Below are positions 26,165 through 36,140 of a stretch of 64,000 nucleotides of DNA, piece after piece. The position numbers were made by a program, and so were the translations under genes. The notes below the pieces were generated by a model. The model was not told the DNA's origin and ran no database searches. It saw only the letters and a list, made by a program, of their open reading frames with translations. The stretch is taken from assembly GCF_023156535.1 (NCBI RefSeq), contig NZ_JALNMH010000005.1:96275-160274 (forward strand), written 5' to 3'. Numbering within the stretch: the first letter of the stretch is position 1; every line of letters starts with the position of its first letter. The stretch comes from Pseudomarimonas salicorniae (GTDB lineage Bacteria > Pseudomonadota > Gammaproteobacteria > Xanthomonadales > Xanthomonadaceae).

Positions 26165-27085
26165 TCAGCGCAGCGCCGCGGCATCGACCTCATACAGATC
26201 CGACAGCTGGACGCCTCCCTCGCCGCCGGCCTCGGCCGGGATGCGGTCGCTGGCGAGGAAGAGGCGCCGGCCATCGGCCGAGAAAGCCGGGGTGTAGTCG
26301 AAACCGGGCGAGTTGAACGGCGCCGGCAGGCGTTCGGCGCTGTCGGCCCAACCCTCGCCCTCGCGGCGCACGCTGAACAGGTCGCCGTCGGCACGGCCGT
26401 CCCGAATGCTCCAGAACAGCGCGATGCGGCCGTCCGGTGAGAGGGTGAAGTCGCCCTGCGCCTTGCCGCTGTTGAAGGGTGCCGGCAGCGGCTGGGCCGG
26501 GTCGGGGAAGCTGCCGTCGTCGGCCTGGCTTGCCTGGTAGAGGCTGAGTCCTGCCGGCCCGCCCGGCCGAGCGCTGTTGAAGTAGAGGACGCCGCCGTGC
26601 AGTTCCGGACCCAGCTCGTAGCCGGGGCTGTTGATCGTCTCACCGAGGTGCTGCGGCGGGCCCCAGCGACCCTCGGCGTCGATCTCCAGCCGCCACAGGT
26701 CGAGGTCGCGACGCTCCGCCCCGCGGCCCGCGGCCGGGCGATCCGAGACGAAATACAGGCTGCGACCGTCGACGCTCAGCCATGGATCGGAATCGCGATA
26801 TCGGGGGTCGGTGATCGGCGCCTCGACCGGGGCGCTCCAGCCGTTCGCGACCCGTCGCGAGAGCCAGATCCGCGAGTTGGCGAAGTCGGCGTCCGAGCGC
26901 GCAAACACCCGAAGCCCCACCTCGGCACGCTCGCTCAGGTTGTACTCGTTGCGCGGGGTCGAAATCCCGTCCCCGATCCGCCGCACCTCGCCGGGCGATT
27001 CGGCCAGCACGGGAAGGGAAAGGATCAGGCTGCAGGCAAACAGGGCGCGACGCATCGGGACGGTCCGTGATGGGGGATTACGCAT
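26165..27085 (-). CDS. Secreted PD40/TolB-like beta-propeller protein
   Basis: A 306-aa exported protein: signal peptide to about residue 28 (ALFACSLILSLPVLA), then repeated blades with SDPWLSVDGRSLYFVSDRP, GPELHGGVLYFNSARPGG, GDFTLSPDGRIALFWSIRDG and YTPAFSADGRRLFLASDR, the PD40 pattern of WD40-like TolB propellers. The ATG at 27085 has a GGAG site; the ATG at 27055 is an alternative. Such proteins usually bind other proteins or peptides in the periplasm. No enzyme domain is visible. Confidence 0.85.
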   Translation of the reverse strand: MRNPPSRTVPMRRALFACSLILSLPVLAESPGEVRRIGDGISTPRNEYNLSERAEVGLRVFARSDADFANSRIWLSRRVANGWSAPVEAPITDPRYRDSDPWLSVDGRSLYFVSDRPAAGRGAERRDLDLWRLEIDAEGRWGPPQHLGETINSPGYELGPELHGGVLYFNSARPGGPAGLSLYQASQADDGSFPDPAQPLPAPFNSGKAQGDFTLSPDGRIALFWSIRDGRADGDLFSVRREGEGWADSAERLPAPFNSPGFDYTPAFSADGRRLFLASDRIPAEAGGEGGVQLSDLYEVDAAALR

Positions 27086-27228
27086 TGGACACTCCGTTCC
27101 CTCGGCAGGTTTCAGCCCCTGCGCCGCGCCGAGGTCCGCGCGGGGTCGAGTCGAGGACGCCCGCCTCGATGCCGCGCCGAAAGCGCACCATCGGCATCGC
27201 GGCCGCGCCGGGACGATCATTCTGACGC

Positions 27229-27432
27229 GGGATAGGGTGCGGCTGGCCGCACCGGGCGTAGCGTTGGAACGCCCGTATCGGTGCGCCAAGGCACACCCTA
27301 TGGGGCTTCGCCGACGTGCAGCGAAGCCTGACTGTGGGAGCGCCCTTGGTCGCGACCTCAGCGCTACGGTTTCACCACAGACCGTGGACAGAGCGGAACT
27401 CCGCGGTCGCGCCCAAGGGCACTCCCACAAAC
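27229..27432 (-). repeat. Composite palindromic element, partial reversed copy 4
   Basis: The order is reversed: module C first (27232-27301, ATAGGG to CCCTAT), then module B (27334-27428). Module A and the inverted ends are missing. It fills part of the 496-bp gap between two divergent genes (27086-27581); the rest holds only a loose GTCCCCG/CGGGGAC inverted repeat at about 27510-27552. Confidence 0.75.
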
Positions 27433-27581
27433 AGCCGGCCCATCCGAGGTCGCGGCGAATGCGAACCTCGCACCCATTTCCACCCTTCGGGCTATCCTCC
27501 GCCGTGTCGGTCCCCGGGCGCACGGGCGCGGTGGCGCTGGTGTCGGGGACGCTTTCCGCCCTCTCAATGGATGTGCTGCCC

Positions 27582-28349
27582 ATGAAGATCGCCAGCTGGA
27601 ATGTCAACTCGCTCAACGTCCGCCTGCCGCATCTGCAGGAGTGGCTGAAGGCGGCGCAGCCGGACATCGTCGGGCTGCAGGAAACCAAGCTGGAGGATGC
27701 CAAGTTTCCCGATGATGCCCTGCTCGAGCTGGGCTACCGCAGCGTGTTCGCCGGGCAGAAGACCTACAACGGCGTGGCCCTGGTGTCGAAGCAGCCGGCC
27801 GAGGAGGTGCAGGTCGGCATCCCCGGTTTCGAGGACGAGCAGAAGCGCGTGATCGCGGCCCGATTCGGGGATGTCCGCGTGGTGAACCTGTATGTCGTGA
27901 ACGGCAAGGCGGTGGGCGACGAGAAGTACGAGTACAAGCTGCGCTGGCTGGACGCCGTGCACGACTGGCTGGCCGAGGAGATCGCCCGCCATCCGAAGCT
28001 GGTGGTACTCGGAGATTTCAATATCGCGCCGGACGACCGCGACGTGCACGATCCCGAGGCCTGGCACGAGAAGATCCTCTGCTCGACGCCCGAGCGCGAT
28101 GCGCTGAAGCGGCTCTGCGCGCTCGGGTTGCATGACAGCTTCCGCCTGCACAATGACGAGGCCGGCCACTTCAGCTGGTGGGACTACCGGGCGGCGGGCT
28201 TCCGCCGCAACCTCGGCCTGCGCATCGACCTGCTGCTGGTCAGCGAGGCACTGCGTGCCGGCTGCAGCGCCTCGGCCATCGAGCGCGAACCCCGCACCTG
28301 GGAGCGGCCCAGCGACCACGCGCCGGTCTGGGTGGACGTCACCGGCTGA
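27582..28349 (+). CDS. xthA: Exodeoxyribonuclease III
   Basis: A 255-aa AP endonuclease/3'-5' exonuclease for base-excision repair. The fold is complete: MKIASWNVNSLNVRLPHL, DIVGLQETKLED (catalytic Glu), YNGVALVSK, VVLGDFNIAPDDRDVHDP (Asp and Asn) and the C-terminal RPSDHAPVWVD (Asp-His pair). The ATG at 27582 begins the family core; upstream in-frame extension is repeat DNA. It is the first of three closely spaced plus-strand genes. Confidence 0.95.
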   Translation: MKIASWNVNSLNVRLPHLQEWLKAAQPDIVGLQETKLEDAKFPDDALLELGYRSVFAGQKTYNGVALVSKQPAEEVQVGIPGFEDEQKRVIAARFGDVRVVNLYVVNGKAVGDEKYEYKLRWLDAVHDWLAEEIARHPKLVVLGDFNIAPDDRDVHDPEAWHEKILCSTPERDALKRLCALGLHDSFRLHNDEAGHFSWWDYRAAGFRRNLGLRIDLLLVSEALRAGCSASAIEREPRTWERPSDHAPVWVDVTG

Positions 28350-28359
28350 GTTGGACGCG

Positions 28360-29001
28360 ATGCTTCGCGACCGCGCGACACTCGGCATCCTGGCCAGCAA
28401 CCTGGTAACGCTTGGCGTCGCCTACTGGGCCGATTGGGGCCTGCTTGCCCTGCTCTGGCCCTACTGGATCCAGAGCGTGGTGATCGGCTGGTTCAGCTAC
28501 CGGCGGATCCGCGCGCTGCGCCGGTTCGCGGTCGACAACCTGAGGATGAACAATCAGCCGGTCGATGAGAGTCCCGACACCCGCCGCCGCATCGCCCAGT
28601 TCTTCGCCCTGCACTACGGCTTCTTCCATGTCGGATACCTGTTCTTCCTCGGCATCTTCAGCCTGGCCGGCCAAAGCGGCGCGGCGCAGGGCGACCTGGT
28701 CGAGCGCTTCGGCACCGTCAGCGCCCTGGACTTGCCGTTGATCGCCCTGCTAGGCCTGTCCTTCTACTTCAGCCATGCGGCCTCGCATCGCGAGCATCTG
28801 GCGGCGGACCTCCGCGGGCGGCCGAACATTGGCACCCTGATGTTCCTGCCCTACGGCCGGGTGCTGCCGATGCACGTGACGATCATCGTCGGCGCGGCGC
28901 TGAACAGCGGCTTGGGGCTGCTTCTGTTCGGCCTGCTGAAGACGGCGGCTGATCTCGGAATGCATCACGTCGAACACCGCGTGCTGCAGGGCGGCCGCTG
29001 A
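28360..29001 (+). CDS. DUF6498 membrane protein
   Basis: A 213-aa membrane protein with about five helices. The N-terminus has GLLALLWPYWIQSVVIGWFS, matching the DUF6498 pattern of an aromatic-rich first pair of helices, and later FALHYGFFHVGYLFFLGIF and YGRVLPMHVTIIVGA. Histidines in the membrane loops are conserved-looking. Function is unknown. It starts 10 bp after xthA and ends 4 bp before fdhD, so the three genes are probably cotranscribed. Confidence 0.75.
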   Translation: MLRDRATLGILASNLVTLGVAYWADWGLLALLWPYWIQSVVIGWFSYRRIRALRRFAVDNLRMNNQPVDESPDTRRRIAQFFALHYGFFHVGYLFFLGIFSLAGQSGAAQGDLVERFGTVSALDLPLIALLGLSFYFSHAASHREHLAADLRGRPNIGTLMFLPYGRVLPMHVTIIVGAALNSGLGLLLFGLLKTAADLGMHHVEHRVLQGGR

Positions 29002-29005
29002 GACC

Positions 29006-29824
29006 GTGGCCGCGAACGAGGACAGCGCCTTTGTCTGTCGCCGCGTACTGCGTTTCGGCGGCGATGAGCGGCGCAGCGAGGACGACCGCATTGCCGAGGA
29101 AGTCCCGATCGCCCTGCGCTACAACGGCCAGCCCTTCGCGGTGATGCTGGCCACCCCGTGCGACATCGAGGATTTCGCGCTCGGCTTCTCGCTGAGCGAG
29201 GGGCTGATCGAGGCGCCGCCACAGCTTCTTGGATGCGAGATCAGGCCGCTACTGGAAGGCATCGAGGTCGATCTTCGGGTGGCGGAGGATGCCCCCGCTG
29301 CGCGGCTCGGCGAGGCGTCGGGTCGACTGTTGCCCGGACGCAGTGGCTGCGGCCTGTGCGGGGCGCGCGCACTGGAGGACGCGCTGCGCTTGCCGCGTCC
29401 TGTGCACACGACCCGACGCTTCACCCTGGCCGCGCTGCGGCGTGCGCTCGGCGCCCTGCCCTCGCTGCAGCCGCTCAATGCCGCCACCGGCGCAGTGCAT
29501 GCCGCGGCCTGGGCCGATGGCGCGGGCGCGATCGGCCTGCTGCGCGAGGATATCGGGCGGCACAACGCGGTCGACAAGCTGATCGGCGCGCTGTCGCTGT
29601 CCGACCTGCCAATCCATGAAGGCATGCTTCTGGTGACCAGCCGGGCCAGCTACGAGATCGTGCTCAAGGCAGCCTCGGCCGGGGTCGGACTGCTGGCCGC
29701 GCTGTCGGCGCCCACCGCGCTGGCGGTCGACCTCGCCGAGCGCGCAGGGCTCTGCCTCGTCGGCTTCGCCCGCGCCGAGACCTGCAACATCTACGCCCAC
29801 GCCGAGCGTCTGCTCGGAGACTGA
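29006..29824 (+). CDS. fdhD: Formate dehydrogenase accessory sulfurtransferase FdhD
   Basis: A 272-aa protein that transfers sulfur from IscS to the bis-MGD molybdenum cofactor of formate dehydrogenase. The conserved loop GRSGCGLCGA contains the two functional cysteines. DIGRHNAVDKLIG and LLVTSRASYEIVLKAA are family signatures. It starts with GTG at 29006, 4 bp after the DUF6498 gene. Its likely client is the molybdopterin oxidoreductase encoded convergently at 29866-32157. Confidence 0.95.
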   Translation: MAANEDSAFVCRRVLRFGGDERRSEDDRIAEEVPIALRYNGQPFAVMLATPCDIEDFALGFSLSEGLIEAPPQLLGCEIRPLLEGIEVDLRVAEDAPAARLGEASGRLLPGRSGCGLCGARALEDALRLPRPVHTTRRFTLAALRRALGALPSLQPLNAATGAVHAAAWADGAGAIGLLREDIGRHNAVDKLIGALSLSDLPIHEGMLLVTSRASYEIVLKAASAGVGLLAALSAPTALAVDLAERAGLCLVGFARAETCNIYAHAERLLGD

Positions 29825-29865
29825 GCCTGCCGCGCCACAGGCCGGACCCGGCGGTCGGGACGACC

Positions 29866-32157
<2,292 letters not shown>

Positions 32158-32201
32158 GCCTTCGCCTGATGCCTGTCCGGGTTTCGATGGTACTCGGGTC
32201 G

Positions 32202-32228
32202 GGGTTCGATACCTCACCGCGAACGGGG
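32202..32228 (+). repeat. Degenerate R1 REP half
   Basis: GGTTCGATACCTCACCGCGA is a mutated R1 core. It lies in the 351-bp gap between the oxidoreductase and LysR genes, whose remainder is not coding as far as I can see. Confidence 0.6.
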
Positions 32229-32320
32229 TTGTGCGGGCTGCAGCGCAGCAGGCTGCGCTCCGCGAGGAGCCGTTGCACGGCACGCCTGAGGACGGCATTG
32301 CCCCCGTCGGCTCAGTCCAC

Positions 32321-32355
32321 CTGTGGGAGCTGCCCATGGCCGCGACCGCGGCGCT
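32321..32355 (+). repeat. Single left arm of module B of the composite element
   Basis: CTGTGGGAGCTGCCCATGGC followed by CGCGACCGCGG is one arm of module B, without its partner arm or modules A and C. Confidence 0.5.
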
Positions 32356-32443
32356 GCGCCCAGCCACGTTCCTCGGGGCAATCCGACACGCGGCTGTCGC
32401 GGGCAAGGCCCGCGCCTACCGGAGCATGGCGAAGGTTTCCGGC

Positions 32444-32471
32444 CGCCCTTCGATTCCTCAGGGCGAACGGG
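32444..32471 (+). repeat. R1 REP half
   Basis: CGCCCTTCGATTCCTCAGGG followed by CGAACGGG, with T in place of A at one core position. Confidence 0.65.
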
Positions 32472-32508
32472 TGTCGCCGGTTCCCTGGCGACGCGTCATG
32501 GTGAATCA

Positions 32509-33402
32509 CTATGTTAAAGATGAGGGATGGTGCAGGCGCAGATCCCGCCGCAGCGACTCGGCCAGGTGGGCGGCGAGGCTGCGCACGCGGGCAACGCGAC
32601 GCAGGTCGGCGTGCCAGAGGACCCAGACGCGGGTATTGAACTCTTCGAGCGGCGGGCGCAGGCAGCGCAGGCCGGGGCGTGCTTCGGCCAGTGGACAGAG
32701 CAGCCAGCCCACACCGATTCCGGCCACCACCGCGTCGGCGAGGGCAAGCAGGCTGTCGACCCTCATCACTATGCGTTCCACCGGAACGCGCTGGGCGATC
32801 CAGCGCGCCGAGGCAAGGTGGGCGAGGGTCTCGGTGTGGCCGATCCAGGGCAGGGACTCCAGCGGCCCGGGTTCGGCGGCGAAACGCTCGACGGTGCCGT
32901 AGAGCGCGGTGCGGATCTGACCGACCTCCTGGCCGATCAGCGTGTCCGGCACGCGGTTGGCGCCGCGCACGGCGATGTCGGCCTCGCGCTGGGCGAGGCT
33001 GGCGAAGGCGTTGCCCTGGACCAGGGCGATCTCGACCTGCGGATGCTGGCGCTGGAACGCCGCCAGCGCCGGCAGGATCAGCGGCAGCAGCACGTCGGGC
33101 GCGGTCAGCCGCACCGGGCCGGACAGCACGGCATCATCGCCGCCGATCTCGCGCTGGGCGGCGGCGATCTGCTCGCCGAGCCCTGCGAGGTCGGCGGCCA
33201 ACTGTCTGCCCTGCGCCGTCAGCACATAGCCGCTGGGCAGGCGATCGAAGAGGCGGGCGCCGAGGCCCTCCTCCAGCCGGGACAGCCGGCGCAGCACGGT
33301 GGAGTGATTGATGCCGAGCTGGACCGCGGCCGCACCCACCGATTCGCGCTCGCAGACGGCGAGAAAGACCTGCAGGTCGCTCCACTGTGTCGGCGCAGGC
33401 AT
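32509..33402 (-). CDS. LysR-family transcriptional regulator
   Basis: A 297-aa regulator: winged helix-turn-helix at about 8-65 (SVGAAAVQLGINHSTVLRRL) and a periplasmic-binding-like effector domain beyond 90 (GPVRLTAPDVLLPLILPALA). The ATG at 33402 leaves a 103-bp gap to the divergent oxidoreductase gene at 33506. LysR proteins usually control the divergent neighbour; the candidate operator lies in this gap. Confidence 0.92.
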   Translation of the reverse strand: MPAPTQWSDLQVFLAVCERESVGAAAVQLGINHSTVLRRLSRLEEGLGARLFDRLPSGYVLTAQGRQLAADLAGLGEQIAAAQREIGGDDAVLSGPVRLTAPDVLLPLILPALAAFQRQHPQVEIALVQGNAFASLAQREADIAVRGANRVPDTLIGQEVGQIRTALYGTVERFAAEPGPLESLPWIGHTETLAHLASARWIAQRVPVERIVMRVDSLLALADAVVAGIGVGWLLCPLAEARPGLRCLRPPLEEFNTRVWVLWHADLRRVARVRSLAAHLAESLRRDLRLHHPSSLT

Positions 33403-33421
33403 GGCCACCCTTGTGCAGAAA

Positions 33422-33438
33422 TGCCGATCGGTTCGGCA
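33422..33438. promoter_or_regulatory. Candidate LysR operator
   Basis: TGCCGA-N5-TCGGCA, a perfect interrupted inverted repeat, sits between the divergent LysR and oxidoreductase starts (20 bp from the LysR ATG). LysR sites are typically palindromes of the T-N11-A class; this fits only loosely, so confidence is modest. Confidence 0.4.
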
Positions 33439-33505
33439 CAGATTGCCAGTTCCGCGACGCGCTGCGCAGGTCGAAACTGACGGACATCCAATCCGGAAGC
33501 CCGAC

Positions 33506-34576
33506 ATGCCTGCCGCACAGCCTGCCCCGCTTGATTCCGCCCCGGCCCTGCCCGCCGCGCTGCACTGGCGTGCCCGCCGCGGCGCCGGGCCGGACGGTCT
33601 GGTTGCCTCGCCGCTGGTCCAGGCGCCGCTGGCCGCCGACGCCGTGCGCGTGCGGGTGCTGGCGGTCTCGCTGAACCATCGCGATCTGATGTTGCTCGAC
33701 GGCCGGGCCGGCCCCGCCGACCGCCCGGTGGTGCCCTGCTCGGATGCGGTCGGCGAGGTGCTGGAGGTGGGCAGCGCGGTACGAGACCTGGTCCCCGGCC
33801 AGCGCGTGATCAGCGCGTTCTTTCCCGACTGGGAGCGCGGCCCCGCCAGCGCAGCTGCCACCGCCCGCGCCCTGGGTGGCTCGCTGGACGGCGTGCTCGG
33901 GGATGAGGTCTGCCATCCGGCCGCGGCCTGGGTGCCGCTTCCCGACGGCGTGGCGGTCGATGCGGCCTCGACCCTGAGCTGCGCGGGGGTGACCGCCTGG
34001 CACGCCCTGCACGCGCCCGTGGCGCTGCCGCGCGGCGCCGGCATCGTCGTGCTCGGCACCGGCGGCGTCGCGATCTGGGCGCTGCAGCTTGGCGTCGCGC
34101 TGGGCCTGCGCGTCGCCGTGGTTTCTTCCCATGCGTCCAAGCTGGAGCGCGCCGCGGCGCTGGGCGCGTCGCTCTGCGTGGACCGGCGCACCCATCCGCG
34201 CTGGTCCGAGATGATCCAGCGCGAATGGGGCGGCGCCGACCGGGTGCTGGACGTGGTCGGTCCGGCAACGCTTGCCCAGTCGATCGAGGCCCTGCGCTAC
34301 GGCGGCAGCGTCGCGGTTGTCGGCCGTCTGAGCGGCAGCGAGCCTGCGGCGATCGACCCTGCCGCCCTGTTCCTCGAGCACAAGCGTCTGCTCGGTCTGA
34401 TGGTCGGCAGCCGCGCCATGACCGCGCAGCTCGCTGCGTTCGTGTCCGACCAACGACTGCATCCAGTGATCGAGAAGGTCTATCCGCGCGGGGCGGTCGG
34501 CGAAGCCTTCGGCGCCCTGGCCCGCGCGGACCACGTCGGCAAGCTGGTCATCCGCCTCGACGAGGCAGCCGTCTGA
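33506..34576 (+). CDS. MDR-family zinc-independent alcohol dehydrogenase/quinone reductase-like
   Basis: A 356-aa medium-chain dehydrogenase. The N-terminal GroES-like part contains VSLNHRDLMLLDGRAG and VPCSDAVGEVLEVG, without the structural-zinc four-cysteine cluster. The Rossmann part has VVLGTGGVAIWALQLGVALG (NAD(P)-binding GxGGV). NADPH-dependent quinone or enoyl reductases have this layout; the substrate is unknown. The ATG at 33506 has a GGAAG site. It is the likely target of the divergent LysR regulator. Confidence 0.85.
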   Translation: MPAAQPAPLDSAPALPAALHWRARRGAGPDGLVASPLVQAPLAADAVRVRVLAVSLNHRDLMLLDGRAGPADRPVVPCSDAVGEVLEVGSAVRDLVPGQRVISAFFPDWERGPASAAATARALGGSLDGVLGDEVCHPAAAWVPLPDGVAVDAASTLSCAGVTAWHALHAPVALPRGAGIVVLGTGGVAIWALQLGVALGLRVAVVSSHASKLERAAALGASLCVDRRTHPRWSEMIQREWGGADRVLDVVGPATLAQSIEALRYGGSVAVVGRLSGSEPAAIDPAALFLEHKRLLGLMVGSRAMTAQLAAFVSDQRLHPVIEKVYPRGAVGEAFGALARADHVGKLVIRLDEAAV

Positions 34577-34621
34577 GGTGCGTTCTCGCGGGCCCGGAAA
34601 CGCCAGAATGCCGCTTGGCGC

Positions 34622-35083
34622 TCAGTGCCCTTCCAGCCGGCGCTGGTAGCGGATCGAATAGGCCGTTCCCGCCGCGAAGCAAAGCGCGATCAGCAGGCAG
34701 ATCGGCCCGTTCCAGCGCGCGCGGCGGTCGATGTAGCTGACCTCGCCACCCCCGGTATCGAACCACACCGGAACCCGGTCGCCGGGCTCCAGCTGCTCGT
34801 AGCGCGAGCGGGCGACCGACTGTCGCCCATAACGCATCGATTGTCCTTCGGGCTGGAAACGGTAGCGCACCTGATACGAGGTCGTATGTCCCGTTCCGGT
34901 GCGGCTGGGCGTGCTCACCTCCCGCTTGGCGATCACCACGCCCTCGCTGCGCTCACCGACAACGAAGACGCTGTAGTCGGTCCAGAAGAGGAAGGCCGAG
35001 ACCCCCAGCAGCAGCAGGGTGATCCCGCCCAGCACGATATTGCTGATCCGGCCGGCGCGACGCTGCTTGTCCAGCGCGCTCAT
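34622..35083 (-). CDS. DUF3592 membrane protein
   Basis: A 153-aa protein with one N-terminal and one C-terminal membrane helix flanking a soluble DUF3592 domain (SYQVRYRFQPEGQSMRYG, YEQLEPGDRVPVWFDTGGGE). DUF3592 has an OB/NfeD-like beta fold of unknown role. The ATG at 35083 overlaps the stop of the upstream gene by 4 bp, which fixes the start; a TTG at 35098 would also be in frame but less likely. Confidence 0.85.
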   Translation of the reverse strand: MSALDKQRRAGRISNIVLGGITLLLLGVSAFLFWTDYSVFVVGERSEGVVIAKREVSTPSRTGTGHTTSYQVRYRFQPEGQSMRYGRQSVARSRYEQLEPGDRVPVWFDTGGGEVSYIDRRARWNGPICLLIALCFAAGTAYSIRYQRRLEGH

Positions 35084-35841
35084 CGCGTCGCCACCCAAAT
35101 CAGCAGGCCGATGAACAGGGCCGAGACCAGCAACACGCCGCCGAGGACGATGGCAATCAGGATCAGGGCGCCCTTCTTCGGATCCCCGCGCAGCAGCCGC
35201 TCGAGTCCTGCCTGTTCACTGGGCTGCGCCGGCGGCGGCAGCTGCTCGGCAATCGAGGCCAGCGTCTGCAGCCCCTCGAGCACCGGTTTGAAGCGTTCCA
35301 GCGTGAAGGCCTCGCCCTCCAGCGTCGGGCTGGTGTAGCTGAGCTCACCCGGCATCAGCTGCACGCCCGGAAGCTTGTGCCCCTGCCGCCCGGTGCCTGC
35401 GAGCAGATCGGGAAGCAGGGCCGCCGCCCGCGGCTTGGCCAGCAGGTTCCGCGTCCAGTCGGCATCGGCGGCCACAGCGCAGAAACCTTCCAGGCCCTCG
35501 GGCATGTCGCGCACCTGCTGGCGGCCGAACCGGGCATGCAGCCAGCGCACGAAACCCTGCCTGGCGAGGCCTTCGCGGACAAAGGCCAGTCGCGTCTTCA
35601 CCGCGCAGTCCATCCGGATGCTCAGCATGAAGCCCAGCTGCTTGCTGTAGCGGATGTCGCCGACGTAGCGGGTGCGCTTCTGCCGTGCCACGGCCACCTC
35701 GACCCGGCGCCCGTCCAGACTGCCGGACCAGATGGCGGCGCCCTTGTCGGGCTGCCGCTCGAGGCCCTGCTCGATCAGATGGCGGCCCAGCTCGAGGCCG
35801 GGATCATCCTCCGGCGTCCTGTAGACCAACGGTGCAGCCAT
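35080..35841 (-). CDS. Uncharacterised membrane-anchored protein
   Basis: A 253-aa protein that I do not recognise. A soluble N-terminal part of about 220 residues (RQKRTRYVGDIRYSKQLGF, LHARFGRQQVRDMPEGLEG) is followed by one C-terminal membrane segment (about 225-248). A C-tail anchored layout is suggested. The ATG at 35841 has a strong AAGGAG site. It is translationally coupled to the DUF3592 gene, so the two products probably act together. Confidence 0.65.
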   Translation of the reverse strand: MAAPLVYRTPEDDPGLELGRHLIEQGLERQPDKGAAIWSGSLDGRRVEVAVARQKRTRYVGDIRYSKQLGFMLSIRMDCAVKTRLAFVREGLARQGFVRWLHARFGRQQVRDMPEGLEGFCAVAADADWTRNLLAKPRAAALLPDLLAGTGRQGHKLPGVQLMPGELSYTSPTLEGEAFTLERFKPVLEGLQTLASIAEQLPPPAQPSEQAGLERLLRGDPKKGALILIAIVLGGVLLVSALFIGLLIWVATR

Positions 35842-36140
35842 GGCGGAGCTCCTTCGTCCCGGGCGCGGGGCCAACAGGAATACGTGCATGCCGCGACATG
35901 CAGCGAACGGGACCCGCCTGTGCGGGCCGTGGAGAGCGCCGGCCGCATCCCCATGCGACCGCGCAGGGCAAGGCTAAGCGGCAGGGCAAGCAGGGTCAAA
36001 CCGGCAGCCATTGCCGAGGGCAGCACGCTTGCCCCACCGTCCGCCCATCACGCCCCCATGCCAACTTCGTCGTACGGAGATTCGCTGGCCGCGTTTCAAC
36101 CGCAACCACGCGGGGCCCGGGCTGACCTAGACTCGACGCC

